From Gammaproteobacteria bacterium (GTDB lineage Bacteria; Pseudomonadota; Gammaproteobacteria; SZUA-152): a stretch of DNA of 45,057 nucleotides. Shown piece by piece: positions 43,049 to 45,057 of this stretch. The notes beneath the pieces are model-generated. The model was not told the DNA's origin, did no database searches, and saw only the letters and a program-made list of their open reading frames with translations. Position numbers and translations under genes: made by a program. Location of the stretch: assembly GCA_022340845.1 (NCBI GenBank), contig JAJDNG010000066.1:1-45057 (forward strand), in the 5' to 3' direction. Within the stretch, counting starts at the first letter, position 1. Each line of letters opens with the position of its first letter.

Positions 43049-44368
43049 ATGAACGCCCGTGCGGTAGCCGCTAAAGTCGTTCGAGATGTGGTAGGTTCCG
43101 CCATGCCGTTGGACGCTGCGCTGCAACAAAATGCCGGCTTATTGGGTAATGCGATGGATCAACCGTTGGTGCAGGAATTCAGTTATGGCGTGTTGCGTTG
43201 GTGGTTTCGCTTGCAGGAACAGGCCCACGGTCGGCTGCAAAAACCCATGAAACCCAAAGATCTGGACGTATTTTGTTTGCTGTTGGTGGGGCTGTACCAG
43301 TTACAATTCACCCGCATACCACCCCATGCGGCGGTGTCAGAAACAGTCACCGCGGTGCGGCAGTTGAAAAAAAATTGGGCGGACAAATTGCTCAATGCAA
43401 TATTGCGTGGCCAGTTGCGTGAAACAGAACGCAAAACAGAGTCTAACGTAACGGCGGACGACAACAGTTATTCTCCGCAAGCGAGGTTCGCTCATCCGGC
43501 CTGGTTGTTAGACCAACTGCAAACGGCCTGGCCGCAACACTGGCAGGAGATCGTCGAGGCCAACAATCAGCGACCGCCCATGACGCTTAGGGTTAACCGT
43601 CAAAAATCTCAGCGTGATGCTTACTTGGATCTATTACAGGAAAACGGCCTGGGCGCGCATGCCACGCAATTTGCGCCGCAAGGCATTGTGCTTGAACAAG
43701 CCGTCAACGTGGAAAAATTACCCGGTTTTGCGCAAGGCATGGTATCGGTACAGGACAGCGCAGCGCAATTGGCCGCGCAGCTATTACAACTGCAAGCCGG
43801 TCAGCGGGTGTTGGATGTGTGCGCTGCCCCGGGGGGCAAAACCGCGCACATATTGGAAACCACCGCGGATCTTGCTGAGGTGGTGGCTTTGGATATTGAC
43901 TCGCAGCGCCTGGTGCGCGTGGAGCAGAATCTGCTACGCCTGGGTCTTACGGCCCGGTTGATCTGCGGGGACGCGGCCAAGCCCCCATCGTGGTGGGACG
44001 GCGTGCTCTTCGACCGGATTTTGCTGGACGCTCCATGCAGCGCCACCGGGGTGATCCGCAGGCATCCCGATATAAAAGTGTTGCGCCAACCTGAGGATGT
44101 CCAGCGGGTGCGCACTCTGCAGCAACATATTCTCGACGCCGTGTGGCCGCTGTTGAAGCCCGGAGGAATGTTGTTATACGCCACCTGTTCCGTGCTGCCC
44201 GAGGAGAATGAATTCCAAGTGACCCGGTTTATTGAACGCAATCAAAATGCATGTTATCAAAGGTTTGATGCGCCCTGGGGGCATCAACGCCCGTTCGGGC
44301 GGCAGATTTTTCCCGGCGAACAGGAAATGGACGGATTTTATTACGCCTGTATAACAAAAAGTGATTAA
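43049..44368 (+). CDS. rsmB: 16S rRNA (cytosine-967 C5)-methyltransferase RsmB
   Basis: 439 residues from the ATG at 43049 (MNARAVAAKVV); a longer frame from a TTG at 42998 is less likely. The N-terminal NusB-like RNA-binding domain (about 1-140) is followed by the Rossmann methyltransferase with LDVCAAPGGKTAHILE (S-adenosylmethionine site), LLDAPCSATGVIRRHPDI and LLYATCSVLPEENEFQV; the two Cys are the catalytic pair. It methylates C967 of 16S rRNA. A low-complexity insert (TERKTESNVTADDN) extends the linker. Its end overlaps the start of the DUF4390 gene by 8 bases. Confidence 0.95.
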   Translation: MNARAVAAKVVRDVVGSAMPLDAALQQNAGLLGNAMDQPLVQEFSYGVLRWWFRLQEQAHGRLQKPMKPKDLDVFCLLLVGLYQLQFTRIPPHAAVSETVTAVRQLKKNWADKLLNAILRGQLRETERKTESNVTADDNSYSPQARFAHPAWLLDQLQTAWPQHWQEIVEANNQRPPMTLRVNRQKSQRDAYLDLLQENGLGAHATQFAPQGIVLEQAVNVEKLPGFAQGMVSVQDSAAQLAAQLLQLQAGQRVLDVCAAPGGKTAHILETTADLAEVVALDIDSQRLVRVEQNLLRLGLTARLICGDAAKPPSWWDGVLFDRILLDAPCSATGVIRRHPDIKVLRQPEDVQRVRTLQQHILDAVWPLLKPGGMLLYATCSVLPEENEFQVTRFIERNQNACYQRFDAPWGHQRPFGRQIFPGEQEMDGFYYACITKSD

Positions 44369-45050
44369 ACCTAATATCAGACAAATGCTGGACACGCTTT
44401 GCAATTGGCGTCCATCTATAGCGGCTGGTGATGCGCCGTGTCCGGGACGATTGACCCGGGAAAAGTTGTCCAGGATAAAAGGATGCATTGCAACGGTATC
44501 GGGAGCGGTGTCGGTGGGGACATTATTGTTCGGGGTCGTGCATAGCGCGCCACTGCTGGCGGATGAACCGGGATTTACCATAACACGCGCCGAAGCCAAG
44601 CTGGTTAACCAGGTGTATCATTTGTCGGTTGAGATCAACTACGAATTTTCCAATAAAGTACTGGAAGCTATTCAAAGTGGTGTGCCTGTTGTTATCGCGC
44701 TGGATATTGAAGTGCGTCGGCCTCGCAGTTATCTTTGGGACGAGCAAATCGCCCAGCTTAAGCAGCGTTTCCAGCTTCAATATCATGCGCTTGCCGAACA
44801 ATATATCGTGGTCAATCTCAACAGTGGCGCGCAAAATACCGCACCCACATTGAATTCCGCGCTTTATTATCTGAAAGAGATCGATAATCTGCCTTTAATT
44901 GATCAGCAATTGCTGGAGCCAAACGAGAACTATAAAGTGAGAGTGAGGGTCGCTTTAGAGTTTGATTCACTGCCGGTACCGTTAAAGCTCAGCGCGTATA
45001 CTTCCAGGAGTTGGTGGTTAGGCAGCGGTTGGTTTGTGTGGGATTTATAA
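44361..45050 (+). CDS. DUF4390 family exported protein
   Basis: 229 residues from a GTG overlapping the end of rsmB. After a long N-terminal part, a hydrophobic stretch (about 43-67, TVSGAVSVGTLLFGVVH) looks like a signal or anchor segment. The DUF4390 core follows: PGFTITRAEAKLVNQVYHLS, VVIALDIEVRRPRSYLWDEQ and YTSRSWWLGSGWFVWDL at the C-terminus. The function is unknown; members commonly lie between rsmB and a sensor kinase gene like NtrY, which would be beyond the right edge. The real start may lie closer to the hydrophobic segment. The gene is complete, with its stop 7 bases from the window end. Confidence 0.85.
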   Translation: MIKPNIRQMLDTLCNWRPSIAAGDAPCPGRLTREKLSRIKGCIATVSGAVSVGTLLFGVVHSAPLLADEPGFTITRAEAKLVNQVYHLSVEINYEFSNKVLEAIQSGVPVVIALDIEVRRPRSYLWDEQIAQLKQRFQLQYHALAEQYIVVNLNSGAQNTAPTLNSALYYLKEIDNLPLIDQQLLEPNENYKVRVRVALEFDSLPVPLKLSAYTSRSWWLGSGWFVWDL

Positions 45051-45057
45051 AGGTCTA

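Overview
The window reads as the chromosome of a gammaproteobacterium of medium GC content. Three gene sets support this: the def-fmt-rsmB block divergent from LysM-dprA-smg, the trxA-rho pair, and a FadE/FadI/FadJ-type beta-oxidation operon, all close to gammaproteobacterial forms. A proteobacterial phosphoribulokinase and two tandem triheme c-type cytochrome lipoproteins suggest, without proving, a chemolithoautotrophic or facultatively autotrophic lifestyle. I saw no rRNA, tRNA, CRISPR array, transposase or phage gene.

Layout. 1-4377: a TonB-dependent receptor running off the left edge, divergent from a periplasmic ABC-type substrate-binding protein and a hybrid histidine kinase whose two receiver domains look degenerate. 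4452-7639 (minus): a four-gene operon, transcribed TlpA-like thioredoxin, DUF4266 lipoprotein, DUF3570 outer-membrane protein, ApbE-like FMN transferase. 7640-8608: a long stretch without a gene. 8609-11435 (minus): a cysteine-free Fur-family regulator, then zinc-ribbon membrane protein, ketohexokinase-like kinase and ThiO. 11785-14683: ankyrin lipoprotein and two paralogous triheme cytochromes on plus, facing a second ankyrin lipoprotein on minus. 14751-19779 (minus): rho, trxA, a DUF484-GGDEF protein and a YbaK-HDOD fusion. 20091-25105 (minus): a very large LVIVD-repeat protein, a DUF2846-like lipoprotein and the aldo-keto reductase Tas.

25239-34621 (minus) is a compact fatty-acid degradation operon, transcribed YiiX-like hydrolase, FadE, thiolase, FadJ-like multienzyme, acyl-CoA ligase, thioesterase. 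A perfect 14-bp palindrome lies in its promoter region. 34924-36177: a duplicated four-cysteine lipoprotein divergent from a small membrane protein, closed by a strong bidirectional terminator. 36257-40718 (minus): prk, smg, dprA and a LysM protein. 41289 to the right end: def, fmt, rsmB and a DUF4390 protein.

The most promising unexplained system is the TlpA/DUF4266/DUF3570/ApbE operon. DUF3570 carries an Asp-x-x-Ser-Gly-Ala-Ser motif resembling ApbE flavinylation sites. The ApbE lacks an expected metal-ligand Asp and any visible signal peptide. DUF4266 ends in a Gly-rich Cys-Gly-Cys-Asn tail that a thioredoxin partner could service. Direct repeats with an 11-bp period and a TTAA(A/C)GAA core occur upstream of both this operon and the TonB receptor, suggesting a shared regulator. 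A second window-wide pattern is the recurrence of imperfect in-frame short tandem duplications near gene ends.
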